Origin: Mycolicibacter sp. MU0083
Lineage (GTDB): Bacteria > Actinomycetota > Actinomycetes > Mycobacteriales > Mycobacteriaceae
Direction: 5' to 3'
Length of the DNA: 64,000 bases
NCBI RefSeq assembly: GCF_963378075.1
Contig: NZ_OY726394.1
Coordinates: 4,154,001-4,218,000 of the forward strand
The position numbers and the translations under genes were made by a program. Numbering within the stretch: position 1 is the stretch's first letter; each line of letters begins with the position of its first letter. The notes below the pieces were generated by a model. The model was given only the letters and a program-made list of their open reading frames with translations, was not told the origin of the DNA and made no database searches. Shown here piece after piece: positions 47,762-55,600 of this stretch.

Positions 47762-49168
47762 CTAGACGCTGATGTAGACCGACTTGGTGTTGAAGTAGGC
47801 CTCCAGCCCCTTGCGGCCGCGTTCGCCGCCCCACCCGGACTGCTTGTGCCCGCAGATCGGCATGGCGGGGTCGGCGGCCAGCGCGGAGTTCACCCAGATC
47901 TGGCCGCCGCGTAGCTGATTCGCCACCCGGTGAGCGCGGGACAGGTTCTCGGTCCAGATGGCGCCGGCCAGGCCGTACTCGGTGTCGTTGGCGGCGGCGA
48001 TCGCCTCGTCTTCGTCGTCGAACGGGATCACCGAGCCGACCGGGCCGAAGATCTCCTCCCGGATCAATCGCATGTCCGGCGTGGTGTTGGTGATGATCGT
48101 CGCCTCGTAGAAGTAGCCGCGGCGGTCGTAGTTCTTGCCACCGGTGATGATCTCCGCGCCGGCGGCCACCCCGTCGTCGACGATGCCGGCCACCCGCTTG
48201 CGCTGCTTCTCACTGATCAGCGGCCCGAGCACCGAATTCGGGTCGTCGCTGCCGCCCATCGGCAGCATCTTGGCGAAGTTGGCCAGGCCTTCGACCACCT
48301 GGTCGTAGATGCCGCGCTGGACGTAGATCCGCGAGGTGCAGGAGCAGTTCTGGCCCGAGCCGGCCAGCAGGCCCATGCCGGCCATCATGATGGCCTTGTC
48401 GAGGTTGGCGTCGTCGAACATGATCAGCGGCGACTTGCCGCCGAGTTCGAGGGTGAGGCGCTTGAGGTTTCCGGCGGCCGCCTTGACGATCAGCCGGCCC
48501 ACCTCGGTGGAGCCGGTGAACGAGATCTTGTCCACGTCCGGGTGCGCGGTCAGTGCCGCGCCGGTGGTTTCGCCGTAGCCGGTGACGACGTTGAGCACGC
48601 CGTCGGGCAGACCGGCCTCGCGGAAGATCTCCTCGAGCTTCAGTGCGGTCAGCGGGGTCTCCTCGGCGGGCTTGAGCACGGCACTGCAGCCCGCCGCCAA
48701 CGCCGGCGCCACTTTGAGCATCGCGACGAAGAACGGCCCGTTCCAGGGGATGATCAGCCCGACCACGCCGACCGGCTCGAGCTGGGTGAAGGCGTGGTAG
48801 GTCTCGAAATTGCCCAGCAGGCCGTCGGAGACCATGTTGTAGGACTCGCCGTGGGTCTTGCCGACCCAGCCGGCGTAGTAGGTCAGCATCTCCTGGGAGA
48901 CCTTGATGATCTGGCTGGCGCCCATCGCGGTCATGCCGTTGTCGCGGGATTCGATCTCGGCGAGCTCAGGCGTGCGCTCCTTGATGATCTCCGCGGCGCG
49001 GAACATGATCTCGGCGCGCCGGGCTGCGGGCAGGTTGCGCCACACGCCCGATTCGAAGCTCTCCCGCGCCCGGGCCACCGCGGCGTCGACGGCGGCCTGG
49101 TCGGAATCGGGGACTTCGGCGATCTGCTCCTCGGTGGAGGGGTTGTAGACCGGAATCATGGTGGTCAT
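47762..49168 (-). CDS. NAD(P)+-dependent aldehyde dehydrogenase
   Basis: The 468-residue enzyme has PWNGP (141-145), FTGSTEVGR (217-225), the general base Glu241 in LELGGKSP and nucleophile Cys275 in GSGQNCSCTSR. It is a paralogue of the one at 9538-10995. Its ATG overlaps the VOC gene stop by four bases. In this operon it probably oxidises an aldehyde produced by degradation of a lipid or terpenoid; the substrate is inferred only from company. Confidence 0.94.
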   Translation of the reverse strand: MTTMIPVYNPSTEEQIAEVPDSDQAAVDAAVARARESFESGVWRNLPAARRAEIMFRAAEIIKERTPELAEIESRDNGMTAMGASQIIKVSQEMLTYYAGWVGKTHGESYNMVSDGLLGNFETYHAFTQLEPVGVVGLIIPWNGPFFVAMLKVAPALAAGCSAVLKPAEETPLTALKLEEIFREAGLPDGVLNVVTGYGETTGAALTAHPDVDKISFTGSTEVGRLIVKAAAGNLKRLTLELGGKSPLIMFDDANLDKAIMMAGMGLLAGSGQNCSCTSRIYVQRGIYDQVVEGLANFAKMLPMGGSDDPNSVLGPLISEKQRKRVAGIVDDGVAAGAEIITGGKNYDRRGYFYEATIITNTTPDMRLIREEIFGPVGSVIPFDDEDEAIAAANDTEYGLAGAIWTENLSRAHRVANQLRGGQIWVNSALAADPAMPICGHKQSGWGGERGRKGLEAYFNTKSVYISV

Positions 49169-49779
49169 CGGTGGGCGTCCTTTCGTGGGTGCGGTTCGTC
49201 GGGCAGTCGGTACCCGTCGCGGGTGAGGATTCGGATCGGATCGGCGCCGTCCCAGTCCCGGCAGGTGCGGGCGATCTCGGCGAGGTGGGTTCGGAAGCTG
49301 GGTTTGTCCTCGACGACCTCGGTGTAGAAACCGAATTCGGCGAAGGTGTCGATGATCGCGATGCGTTGGCCGGGATGGCCCATCTCGGCGGCGATTTCAT
49401 GGTTTCGGCCGAGGTAGTGGTCGATGGTGGCGTCGTAGTCGCGGGTCAGGGTGGCGATCTGGTGGAAACCGAAGCGATTGCCGCTTTTTCGGGCAGCCAT
49501 CTCGGTGAAGACCGAGTGCCCGTCGGTGTGGTCGCAGATCAGTTCGATCTGGACGGGGCCGGCCTGGGCCACCCCGATCTGGAGATCGATATCGGCGACC
49601 GCACCGCGGTACCGGCAGGTGCTCTGCGCCCGCGGCATCAGGTGAAACGGCCCGACGCCGAAGTCGGCCACCCAGCCGGCGGCGGCGCGCAGCAGATCGG
49701 GCACCACGAACCCCAGCTGGAAGAACTGGAATTCCCCAGCCGGCCAGGCGTGGTCGAACAGTCGGTGACGCACGGTCAT
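49165..49779 (-). CDS. VOC superfamily (glyoxalase-like) protein
   Basis: The 204-residue protein fits a Glyoxalase_4-type VOC fold: FQLGFVVPDLLRAAAGWVADFGVGPFHL at the start and FGFHQIATLTRDYDATIDHYL at the second beta-alpha-beta repeat, with Glu and His residues at metal-ligand positions. VOC enzymes of this length include methylmalonyl-CoA epimerase-like and dioxygenase-like proteins. It overlaps both neighbours by four bases in a tightly coupled operon. Confidence 0.85.
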   Translation of the reverse strand: MTVRHRLFDHAWPAGEFQFFQLGFVVPDLLRAAAGWVADFGVGPFHLMPRAQSTCRYRGAVADIDLQIGVAQAGPVQIELICDHTDGHSVFTEMAARKSGNRFGFHQIATLTRDYDATIDHYLGRNHEIAAEMGHPGQRIAIIDTFAEFGFYTEVVEDKPSFRTHLAEIARTCRDWDGADPIRILTRDGYRLPDEPHPRKDAHR

Positions 49780-50723
49780 GTCGGCCCCGCGATCGGCCGG
49801 ACCAGGACTTCCTGGGCGGTGCTGGCCACATGCCGGCCGGTGTCATCGACCATGGTGCCGTGCACCAGGGCGCGGTGCCCGGCGGTGGCGACGGTCTGCT
49901 GGGTGTAGAGGTGCCACCGCTCGAACCGCACCGGTCGGTGCACCCAGACGGTGTGGTCCAAGGTCAGCCCGACGTGGGTGGCGTAGTCCACAGGCTGCGG
50001 GTGGGCGCGAAACGCGGTGTCCACCAGCAGATAGTCGCTGGCGTAGGCCAGCAGGACGGCGTGCAGCTGCGGCGGTCCTTCGATGTCGCGGGGCAGCCTC
50101 ATCCAGTGCCGCCGCGGGCCGGGGGCCTGCGCCCCGCCGATGAAGATCGGCGCGTCGTCGGTGCGCATCTCCAGCGGGGGCGGCCGGTCGATCCAGGTTC
50201 GCGCCCGATCGGCCAGCGCCGGCGGCGCCTGCTGCGCCCAGTGCTGCAGCAACGGCAGGGTGGCCGGCCGGGGGCCCGACGGCGGTGCGTCATCGCCGTC
50301 GTCGTCGGGGGCGGCGTCGAACGACACCGTGGCGGCCATCAGGGTGCGGTCGCCCTGGGCGACGACGACCTGCCGCGCCGACATCGACCGGCCGTCGCGG
50401 GTTCGGTCGACGGTGATCTCCAGCGGTAGGGCCGAGTCGCCGGGGCGCAGGAACGACGCATGGATGGAGTGCGCGGTCAGCTCCGGCACGGTGGCGGCGG
50501 CCGCGGTCATCGCCTGGGCGATGAGCTGCCCGCCGAAGATCCGGCCGAATCGGCCCGCCTCGTTGCCGGCCTGGAAGCGGTCGCCGCCCAGCGGTTGCAG
50601 GGTCAGGACCTGCTGCAGGGTGTCGAGAGCCTCGAGCGTGGCGCGTTCGAGTCGGCTGCCGGTCCCGCGCAGCGGTCCCCGATAGTCGGGGCGAGCGGAG
50701 ACCTCGGACGCCGACGTCTGCAC
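49776..50723 (-). CDS. Acyl-CoA thioesterase II (TesB-like)
   Basis: The 315-residue protein is a double-hotdog thioesterase: GRIFGGQLIAQAMTAAAATVP with the FGGQ motif, HSIHASFLRPGD, then GRSMSARQVVVAQGDRTLMAATVSF, and a second hotdog with YASDYLLVDTAFRAHP and LDHTVWVHRPVRF carrying the catalytic Asp. It hydrolyses acyl-CoA to acid and CoA. GTG is preceded by GAGGAGGA. It is the first gene of the five-gene catabolic operon. A perfect palindrome lies 44 bases upstream. Confidence 0.93.
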   Translation of the reverse strand: MQTSASEVSARPDYRGPLRGTGSRLERATLEALDTLQQVLTLQPLGGDRFQAGNEAGRFGRIFGGQLIAQAMTAAAATVPELTAHSIHASFLRPGDSALPLEITVDRTRDGRSMSARQVVVAQGDRTLMAATVSFDAAPDDDGDDAPPSGPRPATLPLLQHWAQQAPPALADRARTWIDRPPPLEMRTDDAPIFIGGAQAPGPRRHWMRLPRDIEGPPQLHAVLLAYASDYLLVDTAFRAHPQPVDYATHVGLTLDHTVWVHRPVRFERWHLYTQQTVATAGHRALVHGTMVDDTGRHVASTAQEVLVRPIAGPT

Positions 50724-50766
50724 AGGTTCCTCCTCACCCGCCGCGGCCGATGACCGCTAGCCCATT

Positions 50767-50786
50767 TAAGTCAATCGTTTGACTTA
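50767..50786. promoter_or_regulatory. Perfect palindrome TAAGTCAA-N4-TTGACTTA upstream of the tesB-like operon
   Basis: The arms 50767-50774 and 50779-50786 are perfect complements with a four-base spacer. Outside them CCCATT (50761-50766) and AATGGG (50791-50796) form a second, nested pair. TTGACT resembles a -35 element. No TetR gene is adjacent, so the regulator is encoded elsewhere in the window or genome. Confidence 0.65.
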
Positions 50787-50947
50787 GGTCAATGGGTGCG
50801 GGGCGTGCCCGAAAAATCCCGGGCCACGCCGACGACCCCCACCCGGCCCATGCCGAACCGACCGACGGCCGGCATCGACAGGACCGAGCCGGACCCCCGG
50901 TAGGTTGTGACGAGCGCGCCGAACGGATCGTCAGCAAGGAGCTCGCC

Positions 50948-51859
50948 ATGTACCTCGTTCCCGACCAGCGCGGAAAACTCGCCGTGGTCACCGGCGCCAA
51001 CAGCGGAACCGGCAAGGAGACGGCCAAGCGGCTGGCCGGGGCCGGCGCGGACGTCATCCTGGCGGTCCGCACCCCGGCCAAGGGCGAGCAGGCCGCCGCG
51101 GAGATCCGCGCCGCGCATCCCGACGCCCGCCTGCAGGTCCGCCGGCTCGATCTCGCCGACCTGTCCACGGTGCGCTCCTTCGCCGCGGACCTCATAGGCG
51201 AGGGCCGGCCGCTGGACCTGCTGGTCAACAACGCCGGGGTGATGAACGTGCCGCAGCGGATGGAATCCGCCGACGGTTTCGAACTGCAGCTGGCCAGCAA
51301 CTTTCTCGGGCCGTTCGCGCTGACCGTCGAACTGCTCGGGGCACTGCGGGCCGCACCGGCACCGCGGGTGGCCACGATGAGCAGCGGCACCGCCAACTAC
51401 GGCCGCATCGACTTCGACGACCTGCAGTCCACCCGGGACTACAGCCCCTACCGCGCCTACGCCCAGTCCAAGTTGGCCGACCTGCTGATGATGGTGCGGC
51501 TCGCCGAGCTCGCCGCCGAGCGGGACTGGCCGCTGCTGTCGGTGGGCGCGCACCCCGGCTACACCCGCACCAACCTGATGACCTCGGGTCCGCAGCTGGG
51601 CGGGCACCGGCCCAGCCTGCTGGAATCGGTGGCCTACAAGGCGATTCCGTCGCAAGGACCGGAGCGGGGCGCCGAGCCGCTGCTGTATGCGGCGACCAGC
51701 CCGCACGCCGTCGCCGGCGGCTACTACGGGCCGCGGTGGTGGCTGGTGGGTGCCGCCACCCGCGCCGGCCTGCCCCGCACCGGCCGCGACAAGGCGGCCG
51801 CGGCGCGGTTGTGGGCCGAGGCCGAGCGCCTCACCGGCGTTTCGGTCTCCGACCGGTAA
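50948..51859 (+). CDS. Short-chain dehydrogenase (retinol dehydrogenase/oxidoreductase type)
   Basis: The 303-residue SDR has LAVVTGANSGTGKETAKRLAGAGADV, LDLADLSTV, LLVNNAGVMNVP, catalytic MSSG and the YAQSKLAD pair, and is longer than classical SDRs because of a C-terminal extension, as in retinol dehydrogenase-like mycobacterial SDRs. ATG at 50948 is preferred, since upstream sequence has no domain similarity and CAAGGAG lies eight bases before it. It is divergent from the TesB operon across 224 bases. Confidence 0.92.
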   Translation: MYLVPDQRGKLAVVTGANSGTGKETAKRLAGAGADVILAVRTPAKGEQAAAEIRAAHPDARLQVRRLDLADLSTVRSFAADLIGEGRPLDLLVNNAGVMNVPQRMESADGFELQLASNFLGPFALTVELLGALRAAPAPRVATMSSGTANYGRIDFDDLQSTRDYSPYRAYAQSKLADLLMMVRLAELAAERDWPLLSVGAHPGYTRTNLMTSGPQLGGHRPSLLESVAYKAIPSQGPERGAEPLLYAATSPHAVAGGYYGPRWWLVGAATRAGLPRTGRDKAAAARLWAEAERLTGVSVSDR

Positions 51860-51921
51860 CGGTCCGGCCGGCCCGGCGAGTACAACAGGATTAACACCAG
51901 CCACATTGTTAACATCGGGCG

Positions 51922-52731
51922 ATGCAGGACTCCCCTTCCGGCGGCCGCCCGCCGCTGTCCCGCCCGATCTCCCGACGCGATGCGCTGCGCTACGCCTCCG
52001 CGGTCTCGGCGCTGGCCGGGCTGGGTGCCGCAGCCGCCACCGCCGGCGCCCCGACCGCCTCGGCAGCGGCCCCGACCCTCATCGACTTCGCGATGCGCCA
52101 GATCCCCGCGGAGCACATCCGCGCCGCCGGCCATGCCGGGGTGATCAACTACGTGTCGACGTCGCGTCCGGGGTCGTCGTTCGGCGCCAAGCCGATCACC
52201 CGCCCCTACGCCCAGTCGTTGACCGCCGCGGGCCTGGTGATCGTCAGCAACTTCCAGTACGGCAAACCGGGTGGGACGGCACCGTCGGATTTCACCCGCG
52301 GATTCCCGGGCGGGGTCGCCGATGCGCGCACCGCCTGGCAACTGCACACCGCCGCGGGCGGCGGGCAGAGCGCACCGGTGTTCTTCAGCGTCGACGACGA
52401 CATCGACCGCCACACCTGGGACACCCTGGCACTGCCCTGGTTCCGCGGCATCAATTCGGTGCTCGGCGTGCAACGCACCGGGATCTACGGCGGCATCAAG
52501 GCCTGCCAGTGGGCCGGCGCCGACGGGGTCATCGGCAACTCGCGCACCCCGGGCAAGCGGTGGGCGTGGCAGACCCGGTCCTGGTCACACGGCCAGATCG
52601 ATCCCGCCGCGGTGCTCTATCAGCGGATCGTCGCCACCGCATCGACCCCGGGACCGCTGGTCGGCGGGCTGGAAGTCGACGTCAGCGACGCACTGGCCTC
52701 CGATGTGGGGCAGTGGAACCTACACCCCTGA
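51922..52731 (+). CDS. Tat-exported DUF1906 (glycoside hydrolase-like) protein
   Basis: The 269-residue protein has a twin-arginine signal (SRRDALRYASAVSALAGLGAAA, cited as RR at residues 18-19 followed by a hydrophobic segment and an Ala-rich cleavage region near 50). The mature part is a DUF1906 domain: IDFAMRQIPAEHIRAAGHAGVINYVS, LVIVSNFQYG, and PVFFSVDDDI, a TIM-barrel glycoside hydrolase-like fold with acidic residues at the end of strands. It may cleave a cell wall glycan; no activity is proven. TAACAT (51910-51915) six bases before the ATG suggests a leaderless start. Confidence 0.88.
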   Translation: MQDSPSGGRPPLSRPISRRDALRYASAVSALAGLGAAAATAGAPTASAAAPTLIDFAMRQIPAEHIRAAGHAGVINYVSTSRPGSSFGAKPITRPYAQSLTAAGLVIVSNFQYGKPGGTAPSDFTRGFPGGVADARTAWQLHTAAGGGQSAPVFFSVDDDIDRHTWDTLALPWFRGINSVLGVQRTGIYGGIKACQWAGADGVIGNSRTPGKRWAWQTRSWSHGQIDPAAVLYQRIVATASTPGPLVGGLEVDVSDALASDVGQWNLHP

Positions 52732-52763
52732 GGATGCCGGGACGCTCGGCGCGTACGGGAAGG

Positions 52764-52850
52764 TCAGGAACCGCTGGCCAGGAAGACCGCCGCGGTCAAC
52801 ATCACGACGCATGCGACACACGTGTAAACGCCCAGGCTGGCTGAGGTCAT
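52764..52850 (-). CDS. 28-residue single-span membrane peptide
   Basis: Read on the reverse strand, ATG at 52850 opens 28 codons, MTSASLGVYTCVACVVMLTAAV and on to a TGA at 52764 (quoted in part: Tyr9, Cys11 and Cys14 precede a hydrophobic run up to residue 25). AGGAG lies seven bases before the ATG, an ideal ribosome binding site. It is too short for most gene finders. The peptide should form one membrane helix. It sits in a 298-base gap between converging and diverging neighbours and has no other explanation there. No function known. Confidence 0.5.
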   Translation of the reverse strand: MTSASLGVYTCVACVVMLTAAVFLASGS

Positions 52851-53029
52851 GGGTGGGCTCCTGTCTGCGAGGACTTCGGGCCGCGGCCGGGATCGGAGCA
52901 GCTGCGTAGCTGGTCGGCCGTGCGGCGATCGCCCCTAAGCTAGTCGGCCGCCACAGCCGTCGTCAACAAGAGCCCAACCACGTGGTTTCAAGGGTTCGGG
53001 CCGCACCGGCGACCGGGGATGCTGACCCC

Positions 53030-53944
53030 ATGAGCTGGGATGACTTGCACAAAGCCGGGGGATCCGGATGCGCCGAGCTGGTTCCGTCGCGGTACGCCGT
53101 CGACGTCGGTGACATCGAGGTGTTGGTGATCAGCGACGGGGTGCTGCCGATCACCGCCTCGACGCTGGCCACCAACGTCGACTCACACGAGCTCGCCGGT
53201 TGGCTCGACGACAGATTCCTGCCGCCCGAGGTGATCAACTGGCCGCTGAACGTGGTCCTGGTGCGATCCGGTGACCGGACCGTCCTCGTCGATGCGGGCC
53301 TGGGTGCGGAGTTCCCGGATTTCCCCCGGGCCGGGCAGGCGGTGGGTCGATTGGCGGCCGCCGGTGTCGACCTCTCCGCCGTCACCGACGTGGTGCTGAC
53401 CCACCTGCACATGGACCACGTCGGCGGCCTGCTGGCCGACGGCGTCAAGGCCCGGCTGCGACCGGACCTGCGGATCCACGTCGCCGCGGCCGAGGCGGAG
53501 TTCTGGGAATCACCCGACTTCTCCGGCACCACGATGCCGACGCCGGTGCCGGGCGCGCTTCGGTCGATCGCGTCACGGTTCCTGTCGGAGTACCGGGGCG
53601 CGCTGGTCCCCTTCGAGAAGGCCTACGAGGTGGCGCCGGGCGTGCTGGCCACACGCACCGGCGGGCACACTCCCGGGCACAGCGTGGTCCGGTTGGAGTC
53701 CCGGGGCGAGCGGTTGACGTTCGCCGGGGACGCCGTCTTCGAGGTCGGGTTCGAACACCCGACGTGGCACAACGGGTTCGAACACGACCCCGAGGAATCG
53801 GTGTCCGTCCGGGTGGGGCTGCTGCGGGAACTGGCGGCGACCGGCGAGGCGCTGGTGGCGACCCACCTGCCGTTCCCGTCGGTGTGCCACGTGGCCCCCG
53901 CCGGCGACGCGTTTCGGTGCGTGCCGGCGGGCTGGGATTACTGA
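53030..53944 (+). CDS. MBL-fold metallo-hydrolase
   Basis: The 304-residue protein has the metallo-beta-lactamase motif THLHMDHVGG (His125, His127, Asp129, His130), a second His in GHTPGHSVVRLES and FAGDAVFE for the bridging Asp, all needed for two zinc ions. It resembles the AHL-lactonase/quinone-like N-acyl lactonase branch (ISDGVLP at the start, NVVLVRSGDRTVLVDAG). It should hydrolyse a lactone or ester in the cytoplasm. The ATG at 53030 is chosen; an earlier GTG at 52982 would add 16 residues of low-similarity sequence. Confidence 0.9.
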   Translation: MSWDDLHKAGGSGCAELVPSRYAVDVGDIEVLVISDGVLPITASTLATNVDSHELAGWLDDRFLPPEVINWPLNVVLVRSGDRTVLVDAGLGAEFPDFPRAGQAVGRLAAAGVDLSAVTDVVLTHLHMDHVGGLLADGVKARLRPDLRIHVAAAEAEFWESPDFSGTTMPTPVPGALRSIASRFLSEYRGALVPFEKAYEVAPGVLATRTGGHTPGHSVVRLESRGERLTFAGDAVFEVGFEHPTWHNGFEHDPEESVSVRVGLLRELAATGEALVATHLPFPSVCHVAPAGDAFRCVPAGWDY

Positions 53945-53947
53945 GCG

Positions 53948-53963
53948 GCGATCAGATGATCGC
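53948..53963. terminator. Small hairpin between convergent genes
   Basis: GCGATC (53948-53953) and GATCGC (53958-53963) pair perfectly around a four-base loop and span the gap between the stops of the MBL and PE-PPE genes (seven bases apart). Short, so only a modest candidate. Confidence 0.35.
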
Positions 53964-55358
53964 GCCGAGCAGCGCCAGCGGCAGGATACCCACGTCGAGG
54001 GCGAGCGGCAGGCCGATCGCGTCCAGCAGGTTTCCGTCGGCCAACTGCCCGGCGAAGATCTCGTAGTTGATCTGCGGGAGGTTGAACAACAGCGCGGTGC
54101 CGACGTCCACGAACGGGATGCCGGTGTGCGGCGGGAAGGTGTTGAACAGGTCGTCCATGGTCGGGAAGGTCGACAGGAATTCCGCCAGCCCGCTGTCGGA
54201 GATCGCGTCGATGAACCCTTCCATCTGGGCCAGGAATGCCGGCGGGGTGTCGTCGGGGTCGAAGATGGTGTCGAAGAAGTTCGAAATCCCTTGCTGCGCC
54301 GCGTTGCTCAACGCCTGCGGCAGTTCCTTGAGCAGCTCGTCGAGGGTGTCGGAGTCCGGCAGGAAACCCAGCGGCGTGGGCACGTCGGCCGGCCCCTGGC
54401 TCCAGCCGTGCTCCAGGTTGCCGTAGCCCAGGTTCACCAGGATGCGGGTGACCGGCTCCAACAGGTCGTAGAGCGCCTGCCCGCCGTTGCCGAAGAACAG
54501 CAGCGGGTACAGCAGCGGTAGGCCGGCCGCCGGAATCATGTAGTAGTCGGTCAGGCCGTCGGGGTCCGCGGTCGGCAGCAGGATCGCATCGGCGATCTGG
54601 TCTTCGGTCAGCCCCAGGTAGGTGGTGTGCTGGAAGGCGATGCCCAAGATGGCGTTGAGCACCGCCAGGAAGTTGATCGGGTACTGCGGGAAGTCGGCGA
54701 AGCCGTCGTATTCGTGGGTGTAGACCGCGGTCGGGTACAGATCCGAGGCGCCGGCACCGCTGAAGGTCAACCCCAGGCTCGGCAGGGTCGGATTCGAGAT
54801 GTCGGGCAACAGGAAGCGCTCCAGCATGCCGCCGTTGGGGGCGTTGACGTCCCCGACCATCACGAAGTGCACCAGGTCGCTGGGAATGCCCTCGTCGGCG
54901 AGCTGGAACTGCAGCATCGTCTCGATGATGGCGCCCTGAGACCAGCCGAACACCACCGCCGGGTTCTCGGCGGTCACGTCACCGTTGTCGTAGGCGGCCA
55001 TGATCGCCTCGTAGAGGTTCTGCTGGCCCTGCACCACCGACTCGTCCAGCGTGCCGCCGAACGGCCCCAGGAACGGGTAGAGCTGTTCGGGCGTGGTCAC
55101 CACCTGGGTGGTGCCGGTGAAGCCGAGCGGTTCCAGGTACAGCTTCAGGACCGCGTCGACGTAGGAGGGGCCGGGGGTGGCCAGGCCGCTGCCGCCGATG
55201 ATGAACGCGGTACCCCCGCCCAGGGATTCGGTTGCGGCCAGCGACACCTCCGGGGCCGCCGCGGCGGGCGTCGGCGCCGCCGGGGCGACCGGTGCGATCA
55301 GGACGGAGCCGAGTGCGGCGACCGCCGCAGCCGAGCAGAGGTTGCGCGCGTAGTGCAC
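53952..55358 (-). CDS. Secreted PE-PPE domain serine hydrolase/acyltransferase
   Basis: The 468-residue protein starts with a signal peptide (HYARNLCSAAAVAALGSVLIA, then an Ala/Pro-rich cleavage region near residue 35), followed by a PE-PPE (alpha/beta-hydrolase) domain with GGSGLATPGPSYV, the nucleophile motif GWSQGA (Ser140), and VHFVMVGDVNAPNGG. The C-terminal 120 residues are acidic and Phe/Leu-rich. In mycobacteria, proteins of this type act outside the membrane as acyltransferases in trehalose lipid synthesis or as esterases. GTG at 55358 is the best start, with GGGGGAAC upstream. Next to a PUFA-type synthase, a role in moving its acyl product to a glycolipid is plausible, but inferred. 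Confidence 0.9.
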   Translation of the reverse strand: MHYARNLCSAAAVAALGSVLIAPVAPAAPTPAAAAPEVSLAATESLGGGTAFIIGGSGLATPGPSYVDAVLKLYLEPLGFTGTTQVVTTPEQLYPFLGPFGGTLDESVVQGQQNLYEAIMAAYDNGDVTAENPAVVFGWSQGAIIETMLQFQLADEGIPSDLVHFVMVGDVNAPNGGMLERFLLPDISNPTLPSLGLTFSGAGASDLYPTAVYTHEYDGFADFPQYPINFLAVLNAILGIAFQHTTYLGLTEDQIADAILLPTADPDGLTDYYMIPAAGLPLLYPLLFFGNGGQALYDLLEPVTRILVNLGYGNLEHGWSQGPADVPTPLGFLPDSDTLDELLKELPQALSNAAQQGISNFFDTIFDPDDTPPAFLAQMEGFIDAISDSGLAEFLSTFPTMDDLFNTFPPHTGIPFVDVGTALLFNLPQINYEIFAGQLADGNLLDAIGLPLALDVGILPLALLGAII

Positions 55359-55481
55359 CGGAGGTTCCCCCTCGAAAATGGCCGACCAGACAGGTTCTGT
55401 GGGCGCTGACGGAGCAAAGGTTAGCCAGCAGCCGTGAATTACCCGAAAGTAACATGCGCGCCCGGCCGGCAACAGACCCCA

Positions 55482-55563
55482 AACTAAATTTTTAGTGACT
55501 GGGTTTCGACGCCACCGCGGCCGGTCACAGCACCGGTCACGCCGTGTCACTAATCCTTTAGTG
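55482..55563. promoter_or_regulatory. Pair of (C/A)ACTAA-N4-TTAGTG operator-like repeats
   Basis: The first site (55482-55497) is AACTAA-N4-TTAGTG and the second (55548-55563) is CACTAA-N4-TTAGTG with perfect six-base arms. They are 66 bases apart in the gap between the PE-PPE gene (reverse) and the TetR gene (forward), so the TetR could regulate both. TAGAAT (55589-55594) further right is a good -10 for the TetR gene. Confidence 0.65.
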
Positions 55564-55600
55564 GCGACGCTCCCCGATGCGGATCACCTAGAATCCGGTT

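Noticed and set aside
51879..51915. TTAACA/TGTTAA inverted repeat as an operator for the DUF1906 gene
   Set aside because: Arms are six bases and overlap the -10 itself (TAACAT); too short and AT-simple to claim separately from the promoter.
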